A stretch of DNA of 64,000 nucleotides from Methanosarcina barkeri MS (GTDB lineage: Archaea > Halobacteriota > Methanosarcinia > Methanosarcinales > Methanosarcinaceae): positions 1,165,168-1,229,167 of the forward strand of contig NZ_CP009528.1 in the NCBI RefSeq assembly GCF_000970025.1, read 5' to 3'. Shown piece by piece: positions 12,016-21,203 of the stretch. Within the stretch, counting starts at the first letter, position 1. Every line of letters starts with the position of its first letter. Below the pieces are notes generated by a model. The model searched no databases and had not been told where the DNA came from. It saw only the letters and a list, made by a program, of their open reading frames with translations. Made by a program: the position numbers and the translations under genes.

Positions 12016-13614
12016 ATGCATATTGGTGTGTTAATGGTGAAACTCAACATTTCAAAAATAAAACTCTCCATCCCTGCCATTGCCGTAATTCTGATTGTAG
12101 CGCTGCTCTGTGCAGGATGTGTTGATGAGACTAAAGAGGCGTCTAAAGAAAAAGTCCTTCGTGTAGTTTTTAACGAAGGCCCCGATACCGGCGGCAGTCT
12201 TGACCCTGCCAATGGCTGGACAGGGTGGTATGTCCATCAGGCAGGCATATATGAAACCCTGTTCTACTATGACGCAGACATGAATCTCATGCCTAAACTC
12301 GCAACAGGCTATAAACAGTTAAACAATACAGAATGGGAGATTCAGCTCCGCAAGAATGTAACCTTCCATGACGGGACAAAAATGGATGCGGATGCGGTTC
12401 TCTTTTCACTGAACAGAGTACTTGACCCATCAAACAGCAGATCATCAGAGTATTCCTTCATCAAAGATGTACAAAAAACCGGGGATTACACCATTGTTAT
12501 TGAAACCAATGGCACTTGCGCTCCACTAATTTCATCCCTTGTAGACCCTATCATGTCCATTGTAAGTCCTAAAGCCAGTGATCTTGACAAAGAGCCAGTT
12601 GGAACTGGACCCTTCAAGTTTGTGTCCTTCGAACCGAGTACAAGCCTTGAACTCGAAAAGAATCCTGATTACTGGGGTGGGGAAGCAAAAGTTGACCGTG
12701 TGCTCATTCAGTATAATAAAGACAGCACAGCCAGGACCATGCTGATAAAATCAGGCGATGTAGACATTGCCAGAGACCCACTACAGAGCGAGTATTCAGC
12801 ACTTAAGAATAATCCTGATATAAACGTCACTTCCAAAGAAACTCTGCGTACGTACTTCCTTTATGTAAATGGCGGCAAAGCACCATTCAATGACACCAGG
12901 GTCCGCCAGGGCCTCTCTTATGCGATCAACCGTCAGGAAATCGTGGATACAGCACTTGAAGGAGTCTCCGGTATCCCGGCAACGGGAGTATTCACAAATA
13001 CCATGCCCTGGAACGCAAACGACCAGATTAAATCCTACGAATATAACCCTGAAAAAGCTCTGGAACTCTTCGAAGAAGCAGGAATCACAAAAGGGCAGGA
13101 CGGCAAACTCTACTACAACGGGAAGCCCTTCACCGTTGAAATCCAGACCTACACAAAACGTGCAGCTCTTCAGCCGAGTGCGGAAGTAATTGCCTCAGAA
13201 CTGGAAAAAATTGGCATCACCTCAAAGGTCACAATTCTGGAAAGTGCTGCACTTAAAGAAAGCGCTCTTGCAGGAACATATGATTTATCACTCAGTGCAT
13301 GGAACACGGCCCCGATCGGAGATCCCGATTATTTCCTCTCAACCCATTTCCTCTCTACCGGAAGCTATGCATCAGGCTGGCTCCGATATTCAAATCCTCA
13401 GGTAGACGAATGGATTCTCGAAGCAAGAAACGAATCTGACACAGAGAAACGGGCCGAACTATATGATAAGGTCCAGGAACAGATTCAGGAAGATGCACCA
13501 GTATTGCCAGTCTTCTATGCCAACGAAATTTATGCTCTGTCCTCGAATGTTGAAGGCTTTGTGATGTATCCAAATGAGTACACAATCATCACCAAGGACA
13601 TAGGATTTGCATAA
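12016..13614 (+). CDS. Opp/Nik-type ABC importer, substrate-binding lipoprotein 1
   Basis: A family 5 extracellular solute-binding protein of up to 532 residues. The N-terminus is a lipoprotein signal with lipobox LCAGC (Cys35), so the protein is membrane-anchored outside the cell. Family motifs are WEIQLRKNVTFHDGTKM, EPVGTGPFKF, NPDYWGG and DTRVRQGLSYAINR. ATG at 12016 or 12034 may be the start; the latter leaves a normal-length signal. The GW-x5-GIYETLF segment after the N-terminus resembles NikA/CntA-like metal or metallophore binders more than classic peptide binders, but the ligand cannot be told from sequence. It is about 65 percent identical by eye to the next binding protein. Confidence 0.92.
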   Translation: MHIGVLMVKLNISKIKLSIPAIAVILIVALLCAGCVDETKEASKEKVLRVVFNEGPDTGGSLDPANGWTGWYVHQAGIYETLFYYDADMNLMPKLATGYKQLNNTEWEIQLRKNVTFHDGTKMDADAVLFSLNRVLDPSNSRSSEYSFIKDVQKTGDYTIVIETNGTCAPLISSLVDPIMSIVSPKASDLDKEPVGTGPFKFVSFEPSTSLELEKNPDYWGGEAKVDRVLIQYNKDSTARTMLIKSGDVDIARDPLQSEYSALKNNPDINVTSKETLRTYFLYVNGGKAPFNDTRVRQGLSYAINRQEIVDTALEGVSGIPATGVFTNTMPWNANDQIKSYEYNPEKALELFEEAGITKGQDGKLYYNGKPFTVEIQTYTKRAALQPSAEVIASELEKIGITSKVTILESAALKESALAGTYDLSLSAWNTAPIGDPDYFLSTHFLSTGSYASGWLRYSNPQVDEWILEARNESDTEKRAELYDKVQEQIQEDAPVLPVFYANEIYALSSNVEGFVMYPNEYTIITKDIGFA

Positions 13615-13962
13615 ATTTTCAGGAGGAAGTAAGGAAAAGCTACCGTTTACAGGCAGTAGGTTTGATGTTATTTGTAGAAAGATATGCCCCCGGAGGAGAG
13701 ATCAGCAAAGGATAAAAGCTTCAAAGCTTCCGCAGCAAAGTTCTGGTGGGTCTCTCCTTTTAAGGCAACAACATGCCGTGAACAATCTCTGAAATAACAG
13801 GATGATGTTTGGAAACGGATATTTTCAAGGGTTTTTTCATCCCGGAAAAATCAGTGAAGTGAATAATGGAGATTGATGTTGTTTTATCCGGGCTGGATAG
13901 TTACGATATGCTGTATTACCCAGCCGGATAATTACAATTTTTTGACTGGAAGAGGTATTGAC
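13615..13962. other. Spacer between the two binding-protein genes
   Basis: A 348-nt spacer. A short frame at 13684-13797 has no recognisable similarity and I do not call it. The notable element is a dyad near the 3' end, listed separately. Separate regulation of the second binding protein is therefore possible. Confidence 0.35.
13884..13931 (+). promoter_or_regulatory. Inverted repeat upstream of binding protein 2
   Basis: TTATCCGGGCTGG (13884-13896) and CCAGCCGGATAA (13920-13931) pair over 12 bp with one bulged G, around a 23-nt loop, ending 32 nt before the GTG start. It could be a stem-loop in the leader RNA, a terminator of read-through, or a dimeric regulator's operator. It does not match the GTATGA-N16-TCATAC consensus of E. 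coli NikR. The dyad is seen; its function is not. Confidence 0.5.
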
Positions 13963-15522
13963 GTGGCGTTTAAGGTGAAGTTATCATTTGTCTGTACTGC
14001 AGTTTTTTTTATTGCAATCGTCATCTGTTCGGGTTGTGTTCAGACAGAGGGTTCTGAAGAAAAAGTTCTTCGCGTAGCTCTCACGACTGGCCCTGATACA
14101 GGAGGAAGCCTTGATCCTTCCATTTCATGGGAAGGCTGGCCTATGCGAAGAACCGGAATCTATGAGACGCTCTTCTCTTACGACGAAAATATGAGTCTAC
14201 AGCCTGAACTTGCAACAGGCTATAAACAGCTAAATGATACATCATGGGAAATTCAGCTCCGCAAGAATGTAACCTTCCATGACGGAACAAAAATGAATGC
14301 TGACGCCGTAATTTATTCCATCAACAGAGTTCTTAACTCATCAAACAGCCGTTCTGCAGAATACTCTTTTATCAAAGGCGTCTACAAAACCGATGACTAT
14401 ACAATCGTTGTGGAAACAAATGAAACATACGCGCCAGCGATTCTCATGTTCACAGACACCATTATGTCCATTGTAAGTCCTACCAGTGATCTCGACAAAG
14501 AGCCAGTCGGAACAGGACCATACAAGTTTGTCTCATTTGAGCCTGGTGCCAGTATAGAACTGGTAAAGAATCCTGATTACTGGGGTGGAGAGCCAAAAAT
14601 TGACAGGATAATTATTCAGTACAGCAAAGATGCCGCTGCAAGAACTCTTCTGCTCAAATCAGGCGATGTTGACATTACAAGAGATGTCCTGCAAAGCGAG
14701 TACACAACTCTTGAAGCTGATCCTGATATTAATATCGTATCCCGAGAAACGCTTAGAACCTATTTCATGTACATTAACGAAGGAAAAGCACCATTCGATG
14801 ATGTAAGGGTTCGCCAGGCACTCAATTATGTAATTAACCGCCAGGAGATTGTCGATACAGCCCTCGAAGGCGTTGCCGGCTCTCCAGCAATCGGAATATT
14901 CCCTGACATCATGCCATGGAGTGCGAACGACAAGATTGAAGCCTACGATTATAACCCTGAAAAAGCTTTGAAACTCTTTGCTGAGGCAGGAATCACGCAG
15001 GGAAGTGATGGTAGACTCTATTACAACGGTAAGCCGTTCGCAATTGAAATTCAGACCTATACAAAACAGGCAGCACACCAGCCAATGGCAGAAGTAATTG
15101 CCGCCCAGTTTGAAAAAATCGGCATTACCACTACAATAAAAATTGCCGAAACAAGTTCAATTAGCGCTGACGCGGTAGCCGGAAATTATGACCTTGCACT
15201 CTATTCCTGGGGTGTCGCACCTGTAGGAGACCCTGACTATTTCGTTTCTAGCCACTTCCTTTCAAACGGAACCTATGCATCAACATGGTTACGCTATTCT
15301 AATCCTCAGGTTGATAAGTGGATTCTTGAAGCAAGGGCTGAGACAGACAAAGAAAAACGTGCAGAACTCTACGAAATGATTCAGGAACAGGTCCAGAATG
15401 ATGCGGTATTGGTCTGTATCGCATACAAGAACGAAATTGACGGGCTCTCCCCCAATCTCAAAGGTTTTGAAATTTATCCAAATGAATACACGTTCATTAC
15501 AAAGGAAATGGAACTTGCCTGA
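13963..15522 (+). CDS. Opp/Nik-type ABC importer, substrate-binding lipoprotein 2
   Basis: A 519-residue paralogue of the protein at 12016, with the same motifs (WEIQLRKNVTFHDGTKM, EPVGTGPYKF, NPDYWGG, DVRVRQALNYVINR) and lipobox ICSGC (Cys25). The frame is open from 13873, but GTG at 13963 sits seven nt after GGAAGAGG and starts directly with a signal peptide, so I prefer it. The stop is 11 nt before the methyltransferase ATG, placing it in the same operon as the permeases. Two binding proteins probably share one permease and differ in ligand or affinity. Confidence 0.92.
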   Translation: MAFKVKLSFVCTAVFFIAIVICSGCVQTEGSEEKVLRVALTTGPDTGGSLDPSISWEGWPMRRTGIYETLFSYDENMSLQPELATGYKQLNDTSWEIQLRKNVTFHDGTKMNADAVIYSINRVLNSSNSRSAEYSFIKGVYKTDDYTIVVETNETYAPAILMFTDTIMSIVSPTSDLDKEPVGTGPYKFVSFEPGASIELVKNPDYWGGEPKIDRIIIQYSKDAAARTLLLKSGDVDITRDVLQSEYTTLEADPDINIVSRETLRTYFMYINEGKAPFDDVRVRQALNYVINRQEIVDTALEGVAGSPAIGIFPDIMPWSANDKIEAYDYNPEKALKLFAEAGITQGSDGRLYYNGKPFAIEIQTYTKQAAHQPMAEVIAAQFEKIGITTTIKIAETSSISADAVAGNYDLALYSWGVAPVGDPDYFVSSHFLSNGTYASTWLRYSNPQVDKWILEARAETDKEKRAELYEMIQEQVQNDAVLVCIAYKNEIDGLSPNLKGFEIYPNEYTFITKEMELA

Positions 15523-15532
15523 GGGATTAAAA

Positions 15533-16225
15533 ATGAAAGACAAAATTACAGCACACTGGAATAAGATCAGTCCAAATTACCGGAAAATGTATCGTGACCA
15601 CCTTGACGAAGAGATTCTCCTGATGCAAAACCTCTTTTTAGATAAGCTGCCAGCTGGTAAAAAACTCAATGTCCTTGATATCGGAACAGGGCCTGGCATC
15701 CAGGCATTTGTTTTTGCTGACATGGGACACAATGTCACTGCTCTTGATATCTCGGAAGAGATGCTTGCACGTGCAAGAGAAGGGGCAAAGAACCGTAATT
15801 TGTCAATTAAGTTTGTTGAAGGTGATGGAGAAAACCTGCCTTTTGAAAACAATACGTTTGACATTATCGTAAACATGCACCTTCTCTGGACGCTCACAGA
15901 CCATGACAAATTCTTTAGTGAATGCTGCCGCGTTCTGGTACCAGAGGGCAGGATTCTTGCAATTGACGGTCAATGGTTCCAGCCAGGATACGTTTCAAAC
16001 AGGAATTACAATCCGGAAGAACGAAATCACGATGAATTAATTGAGTATCTTCCGCTTTATGACAGCAACTCACCTGAAATGATTACAGCTATCATGGAAA
16101 ATAACGGGTTTTCGGAGGTCTCCTGGAAATATCTTCCTGAGTATGCAGAGTATATGAAAAGATGTGATCCGGAAGGTTATGACTATTTATCTGTTCCATA
16201 TCTCGCTACTGGAATAAAATGTTGA
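15533..16225 (+). CDS. Class I SAM-dependent methyltransferase inside the importer operon
   Basis: A 230-residue methyltransferase. Motif I is VLDIGTGPGIQAFVFA, then VTALDISEEML and FVEGDGENLPF. The ATG at 15533 follows GAGGGATTAAAA, which decides the start over the longer open frame. It is 10 nt downstream of binding protein 2 and 10 nt upstream of a 51-codon gene, so it is an integral operon member. A methyltransferase inside an Opp/Nik-type importer operon suggests modification of the imported molecule or synthesis of a secreted chelator. Substrate is unknown, and the similar gene at 10368 may do a related step. Confidence 0.88.
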   Translation: MKDKITAHWNKISPNYRKMYRDHLDEEILLMQNLFLDKLPAGKKLNVLDIGTGPGIQAFVFADMGHNVTALDISEEMLARAREGAKNRNLSIKFVEGDGENLPFENNTFDIIVNMHLLWTLTDHDKFFSECCRVLVPEGRILAIDGQWFQPGYVSNRNYNPEERNHDELIEYLPLYDSNSPEMITAIMENNGFSEVSWKYLPEYAEYMKRCDPEGYDYLSVPYLATGIKC

Positions 16226-16235
16226 GGAATTTAAA

Positions 16236-16391
16236 ATGGAATACAAAATTGCAGATGATAGATATTGTTCATTTTTGCTGAAATGTGATCCAAAAGAATA
16301 TGCAGCATCATACTCGGCATCATACCTGGAACTTCTGGATCTCATCTCTGCAAGAAAGAGTGGAAGTTTTCCAGAGGCACTGAAATGCTAA
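16236..16391 (+). CDS. Small 51-residue protein of the importer operon
   Basis: A short gene in the gap between methyltransferase and permease. ATG at 16236 is preceded by GAGGA (16224-16228, seven nt spacing) and the frame runs 51 codons to TAA at 16389-16391, overlapping the permease start (16385) by 7 nt. The product has three Cys (11, 17 and 51), begins MEYKIADDRYCSFLLKCDPK and is not hydrophobic. Residues about 10-32 resemble the methyltransferase C-terminus (KCDPKEY against RCDPEGY), so it could be a degraded duplicate of that tail or a partner protein. Ribosome binding site, tight spacing and overlap support translation. Confidence 0.6.
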   Translation: MEYKIADDRYCSFLLKCDPKEYAASYSASYLELLDLISARKSGSFPEALKC

Positions 16392-17335
16392 ATGAGTATT
16401 TCATCCGCCGGGCTCTGTATCTCATCCCGGTCCTCATATTTACCTCATTCATGAGTTTTTCACTCATCTACATCGCGCCGGGAGACCCAGCAGAGATTAT
16501 GATGACGAGTCCCTCTGGTGGATATGATGAAGCAGCTGTTGAAGCTTTCCGTGTAGCCCACGGGCTTGACCAGCCGTTTTACATCCAGTATCTGAACTGG
16601 CTCAAAGGCGCAGCTGTCGGAGATTTTGGCTACTCGTACATGAGTGAACAGCCGGTATTTGATACTGTTCTGACCGCATTCAAAAATACGCTGAAACTTT
16701 CCGTTCTCGCGCTTGCAATTGCTCTTGTTATCGCTGTCCCTCTCGGCGTAGTCTCAGCTCTGAAACATAACACCATTGTTGACGACGCCTGTCGCTTTGG
16801 TGCTCTTCTCGGAGTGTCCATACCGAACTTTTGGCAGGCCTATCTGATGATAATTCTCTTCTCGGTAATCATCCACTGGCTCCCAGCATCCGGATTCGGA
16901 CACGGGACAGACATCAGCTACATGATTCTGCCGGCGGCTGTTCTTGGGACAGGGTCAGCGGCTGTAATGATGCGGATGATCCGTTCAAGCATGCTGGATG
17001 TCATGGGAAAAGAGTATATTCAGACCGCACGCGGAAAAGGGCTTTCTGAAAAAATCGTTGTTATCAGACACGCATTGAAAAATGCACTTGTTCCGGTTAT
17101 TACCGTGGTTGGTCTGTCGATTGGTTTTCTCTTAAACGGCTCGGTTGTTGTTGAGACAATTTTCGGATGGTCAGGTATTGGAAATCTTGTGGTGAATTCA
17201 ATTCTTTCCCACGATTATATGATGGTACAGGGTTCGGTGCTCTTTGTTGCAGTTATTTTCCTTCTGACCAATTTCTTTGTAGATCTTGTCTATGTTTGGG
17301 CAAACCCGGAGATACGTTATGATAAAACTTCTTAA
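16385..17335 (+). CDS. Opp/Nik-type ABC importer permease 1
   Basis: A 316-residue NikB/DppB-like membrane protein with about six transmembrane helices. The N-terminus YFIRRALYLIPVLIFTSFM and the cytoplasmic EAA loop (RTARGKGLSEKIVVIRHALK, from around residue 220) are diagnostic of the binding-protein-dependent permease family. The start overlaps the preceding micro-ORF. It pairs with permease 2 to form the translocation channel. Confidence 0.94.
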   Translation: MLNEYFIRRALYLIPVLIFTSFMSFSLIYIAPGDPAEIMMTSPSGGYDEAAVEAFRVAHGLDQPFYIQYLNWLKGAAVGDFGYSYMSEQPVFDTVLTAFKNTLKLSVLALAIALVIAVPLGVVSALKHNTIVDDACRFGALLGVSIPNFWQAYLMIILFSVIIHWLPASGFGHGTDISYMILPAAVLGTGSAAVMMRMIRSSMLDVMGKEYIQTARGKGLSEKIVVIRHALKNALVPVITVVGLSIGFLLNGSVVVETIFGWSGIGNLVVNSILSHDYMMVQGSVLFVAVIFLLTNFFVDLVYVWANPEIRYDKTS

Positions 17336-18158
17336 AAATCGGCAGATCATTATCTCCCTGATGATTCTTGGTGGGCTTATTTTCATGGCCATGTTTGCCG
17401 GTGTTTTAGCTCCTTATGATTACATGGAAAAGGATCTGCAAAACCGTCTTCAGCCTCCGTCTTCTGACCACCTGTTCGGAACCGATAACCTTGGCCGCGA
17501 TATCCTGACAATGGTGATGTACGGTGCACGGACATCCCTTTTCGTCGGGTTTGTGGTTGTCAGCGTTTCGCTTGCAATAGGAATGACATTTGGCGTTCTG
17601 TCAGGGTATTACGGCGGGTGGCTGGATGAGATTATCATGAGGCTGACGGATAGTTTCCTTGCTTTTCCGTCGATGTTTCTGGCACTTGCAATTACTGCGT
17701 TTCTGGGACAGGGGATGGAAAACATGATGCTTGCTTTAATTGTTGTCGAATGGACTGTGTTTGCAAGAGTTGCACGCGGTTCAACACTTGATGTAAAGAC
17801 AAAAGGCTACGTTCAAGCATCCAGGTGGGTTGGTGCTTCAAACACTTATGTGATGATAAAGCATGTTCTTCCAAACATTATCTCTCCGGTTTTGATTATG
17901 GCATCGCTTGGAATCGGGAATGTAATTTTGGCAGCGGCCGGTTTAAGTTTCCTTGGGCTTGGGGTGCAGCCGTCAACACCGGAATGGGGTGCAATGCTGA
18001 ATGCAGGCCGTACATATTTCACAACTGCTCCCTGGCTGATGCTTTTCCCGGGGCTTTTTATAATGATAACTGTTCTTGCATTCAACTACTTCGGCGATGG
18101 GTTGCGGGATGTACTTGACCAGAAAATGAAAAATATTGAACTTGAAGGGAGGTTCTGA
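17319..18158 (+). CDS. Opp/Nik-type ABC importer permease 2
   Basis: A 279-residue NikC/DppC-like permease. It has an N-terminal helix, the YDYMEKDLQNRLQPPSSDH segment, HLFGTDNLGRDILTMVMYGA, and the EAA loop VQASRWVGASNTYVMIKHVL. ATG at 17319, after a CCCGGAGA ribosome binding site, overlaps permease 1 by 17 nt; the longer frame from 17286 has no ribosome binding site. The gene ends one nt before the next start. Confidence 0.94.
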   Translation: MIKLLKNRQIIISLMILGGLIFMAMFAGVLAPYDYMEKDLQNRLQPPSSDHLFGTDNLGRDILTMVMYGARTSLFVGFVVVSVSLAIGMTFGVLSGYYGGWLDEIIMRLTDSFLAFPSMFLALAITAFLGQGMENMMLALIVVEWTVFARVARGSTLDVKTKGYVQASRWVGASNTYVMIKHVLPNIISPVLIMASLGIGNVILAAAGLSFLGLGVQPSTPEWGAMLNAGRTYFTTAPWLMLFPGLFIMITVLAFNYFGDGLRDVLDQKMKNIELEGRF

Positions 18159-18159
18159 T

Positions 18160-19098
18160 ATGCCTGATTTATTGCTGAAAGTATCCGGCGTTTCTGTAGC
18201 AATCCCAACCGGGCAGGGAGCAGTTCATGCGGTTGATGATGCGACGTTTTCGATTAACAAACACGAGATATTTTCACTGATTGGGGAGTCAGGTAGCGGT
18301 AAATCAATTCTTGGCCAGGCAATAATGCGGCTGCTTCCTCCAAATGCGGTGTTTTCCGGGAAAGTGGAACTTGACGGTACGGAAATCTCAGCACTTTCCG
18401 ATAAGGAAATGCAGAAAGTCCGCGGCAAAATAGTTGCATCAATTGCCCAGAACCCATATCTTGCAATGAACCCCGGAATGAGGGTTGGCACTCAGATTGC
18501 AGAGCCGATGCAGGCACATCTTGGAATGAGCAAAGAGGATGCAAAGGCCAGGACATTTCGGGCTCTGAAGTATTTTGACATCATCCCTCCTGAAGTGAGG
18601 GGAAAGGAGTACCCGTTTCAGTACAGTGGTGGAATGTTGCAGAGGGCAATGGTTGCAATGGGAACGGCTGCAGATCCTGAACTTATTATTGCTGATGAAC
18701 CAACAAAAGGCATTGATGTGCTTAAGAAGCGCAATATTGCAGCAATATTTCAGAAAGTTGCCTCGGACGGCTGTGCGTTTCTTTTAATTACGCATGATGT
18801 AGGTTTTGCCCGGGCGATGTCAGACAGAATCGCGGTAAATTACTGCGGGCAGATTATAGAGATTGCAGGAAAGGATGCGTTTTTCAAAGACCCTCTGCAC
18901 CCGTATTCAAAAGCGCTTCTGGACGCAGTGCCTGAGCGCGGTATGCACCCGATCCCAGGCTCGTCGCCTTCGATGATTGAAGTGCCTGAAGGCTGCAGAT
19001 TTCATTCTCGATGCCCGCATAAAACGGACAGGTGCCTGAAGAATCCGCCGATTGTGGATATTAACGGAAGATGTGTGAGGTGCTGGCTGTATGCTTAA
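18160..19098 (+). CDS. Opp/Nik-type ABC importer ATPase 1
   Basis: A 312-residue DppD/NikD-like ATP-binding subunit. Walker A is GESGSGKS, the signature is YSGGMLQR and Walker B ends LIIADEPTKG. The C-terminal oligopeptide/dipeptide domain has a cysteine set, CRFHSRCPHKTDRC followed by two more Cys in RCVRCW, similar to the iron-sulfur-binding set reported in some Dpp ATPases. ATG at 18160 follows GGAGGTTCTGAT. It forms the motor with ATPase 2. Confidence 0.94.
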   Translation: MPDLLLKVSGVSVAIPTGQGAVHAVDDATFSINKHEIFSLIGESGSGKSILGQAIMRLLPPNAVFSGKVELDGTEISALSDKEMQKVRGKIVASIAQNPYLAMNPGMRVGTQIAEPMQAHLGMSKEDAKARTFRALKYFDIIPPEVRGKEYPFQYSGGMLQRAMVAMGTAADPELIIADEPTKGIDVLKKRNIAAIFQKVASDGCAFLLITHDVGFARAMSDRIAVNYCGQIIEIAGKDAFFKDPLHPYSKALLDAVPERGMHPIPGSSPSMIEVPEGCRFHSRCPHKTDRCLKNPPIVDINGRCVRCWLYA

Positions 19099-20008
19099 GG
19101 CAGAGAACCTGCATTACGTTTACACATCAGGACTGATCAAAACCGTCAAAAAAACAGCCGTTTGCGGCGTTGATCTTGAGGTTTGTTCGGGCGAGACGGT
19201 GGCTATTGTCGGGGAGTCGGGATGTGGAAAGTCAACACTTGCAAAGATGCTTGTCCAACAACTTGAGCCGCTTTCAGGGAAAGTGTTTTTCAACGGGACG
19301 AAGCTTACTGGAATGAGCTGGAAGAATCTCCGGAAGTTTATGGGAAAAATCCAGCTGATTCCCCAGAACCCAGATGATGTGGTTGATCCGAGATGGACAG
19401 TTGAACGGTCGGTTGCCGAGCCATTAATGATTTGTGGAGTTTTTTCCCAAGAAGAAATTTTGGTAAATGTAGATGCTCTGTTTGCAGAGGTAGGGCTTTC
19501 TGCGGAGCACAAGATACGATACCCGCATGAGCTGTCAGGAGGGGAACTGCAAAGGGTAGTAATTGCCAGGGCGCTTGCTCTGAAGCCTGAGTTGCTGGTC
19601 TGTGACGAAGCGACCTCGATGCTTGATGTGTCGGTGCAGGCGTTTATTGTGACGATGCTCAAAGAGATTCAGAAAAGACGCGGTCTCAGTTTGGTGTTTA
19701 TTACGCACGACTTGGAGGCAGCGAAGGCTGTTTCGGACCGAGTACTGGTGATGTATGCAGGTGAGATTGTGGAGGAGGGGAAGGATGTGTTTGACCGGCC
19801 TCTGCATCCTTATACGCGTGCTCTTCTGAATGCAGCACAGTATATGTCGCTTGAAGTTGTGGTGCCGGAAGAGTTTGGAGAGCTGCCTGATGGTTTTTCA
19901 GGCTGTTCCTACTACAGATTGTGCAGGGAGAAAACGGACGCGTGTAAAAAGCCGCAGAAACTACAGGATGTTTCGGGGAGATTGGTGAGGTGCTGGAAAT
20001 CAAAGTGA
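19091..20008 (+). CDS. Opp/Nik-type ABC importer ATPase 2
   Basis: A 305-residue DppF/NikE-like ATP-binding subunit. Walker A is GESGCGKS, the signature LSGGELQR and Walker B LLVCDEATSMLD. The C-terminal tail keeps CSYYRLCREKTDAC and a final Cys. The ATG overlaps the end of ATPase 1 by eight nt. It is the last gene of the importer operon. Confidence 0.94.
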   Translation: MLKAENLHYVYTSGLIKTVKKTAVCGVDLEVCSGETVAIVGESGCGKSTLAKMLVQQLEPLSGKVFFNGTKLTGMSWKNLRKFMGKIQLIPQNPDDVVDPRWTVERSVAEPLMICGVFSQEEILVNVDALFAEVGLSAEHKIRYPHELSGGELQRVVIARALALKPELLVCDEATSMLDVSVQAFIVTMLKEIQKRRGLSLVFITHDLEAAKAVSDRVLVMYAGEIVEEGKDVFDRPLHPYTRALLNAAQYMSLEVVVPEEFGELPDGFSGCSYYRLCREKTDACKKPQKLQDVSGRLVRCWKSK

Positions 20009-20453
20009 TGCAATCCAAACAATTAATCTGGAAAATATGGAAACTCTGCGTAACTGCAGTAGCTGGAGATACTTGACAAAATCCTGCCTGAAGGATGAAA
20101 AATTTTGCATTTGACTTCTTCCATCATTCGACTGCCTTCATCATTTGACTTCTTCCATCATTCGCTTGCTTCCATTGCTCGGACAGAAAATTATCAGGGT
20201 GGAAGAAGGAAAATTCCAAAATACAAGACTAAAAAACCGAGGAATTAAGAATGGATTCTTCGCAAGAGCGTCTTAAACTAAATGAATTTGAAAAAATTTA
20301 ATACAAAAAATTTAAATATGTTGCTAGAGAATTCTACAGTTTTTCTGTCTTATAAATACCATAATTAAGTCTGAACTGTTAGATCCAGGCTTACAGGCAT
20401 CTAGAAAGTCTTTATAGAATTAAAAATATAAATTCTATAAAATTAAAGACATC
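20009..20453. other. Intergenic region after the importer operon
   Basis: About 445 nt without a gene. ATTTGACTTCTTCCATCATT occurs twice (about 20111 and 20144). The last 150 nt are strongly AT-rich. No clear terminator hairpin is visible after the ATPase stop. Confidence 0.35.
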
Positions 20454-20852
20454 TTATTTTAGCAGTTTTAAAGCATCCCTGCAAGCTGCTACGGCAGGTG
20501 CCCCTGAGGTTATGAATATAACATCCATAACTTCCATTATTTCTTCTTTGGTAGCTCCATTCTTGAGTGCACTCTGCATCTGCACAACCGTACACCTTTC
20601 ACACTGCTTGGATGCAACAACAGCAAGGGCGATAAGGATTTTCACCTTTGCAGGTAGAGCGCCATCTGACAGTAATTTTTTGTCGCATCTGCTATATTTT
20701 TTAAGGGATTCACTGTCAAGTTCTCCAAGGATCTCAAGAATGTGCGGGGTAAAACCCAGCTTCTCGCTCATACTTTTCAGTAACTCTTCGTGTTCAAACT
20801 CTCCGTGCTCTTCGTGATGTCTTTCATGACTTCCTTCCCCATGTTCTCCCAT
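20454..20852 (-). CDS. Carboxymuconolactone decarboxylase (AhpD)-family protein
   Basis: A 132-residue CMD/AhpD-fold protein. The conserved active-site CxxC is [16 protein letters not shown], followed by [20 protein letters not shown]. Family members act in peroxide reduction or as gamma-carboxymuconolactone decarboxylases; a redox role is more likely in a methanogen. The first 25 residues are unusual, rich in His and Glu ([15 protein letters not shown]), and could bind a metal. It is transcribed alone, convergent with the importer. Confidence 0.85.
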   Translation of the reverse strand: MGEHGEGSHERHHEEHGEFEHEELLKSMSEKLGFTPHILEILGELDSESLKKYSRCDKKLLSDGALPAKVKILIALAVVASKQCERCTVVQMQSALKNGATKEEIMEVMDVIFITSGAPAVAACRDALKLLK

Positions 20853-21011
20853 GGCTGTTAACCCCCACTATAATTCAACTGATTATTTGTATATTCGTAT
20901 AATATTATCTGTATATATGTTATTTATCTATTCCTGAGAATTCGTAGTCTCTAACTTAAGCACTTACTTTATAACCATGGAAGACACGGAAAGTATGGAA
21001 GAATTGTGCCT

Positions 21012-21122
21012 CAATTTCCTTTGTCATTTCCTTTACCAATTTCCTTTGTCATTTCCTTTACCAATTTCCTTTGTCATTTCCTTTACCAATTTCCTTTGTC
21101 ATTTCCTTTACCAATTTCCTTT
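21012..21122. repeat. 25-nt tandem repeat array
   Basis: Four and a half copies of a 25-nt unit start at 21012, 21037, 21062, 21087 and 21112. Each begins CAATTTCCTTTGTC and ends TTTCCTTTAC, with essentially no divergence. The array lies about 80 nt beyond the stop of the TrmB-like gene. Identity between copies implies recent expansion. Confidence 0.95.
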
Positions 21123-21203
21123 ATTCTGTGTTTTCCGCGATTTCCGTGGTTGATTTTTCACTTCAGATCGGTGAAGATATTTTGGTCCTTGACGACGGAA
21201 AAC

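Noticed and set aside
13884-13931. NikR-type operator
   Set aside because: The dyad lacks the GTATGA-N16-TCATAC pattern; only a generic inverted repeat is supported.
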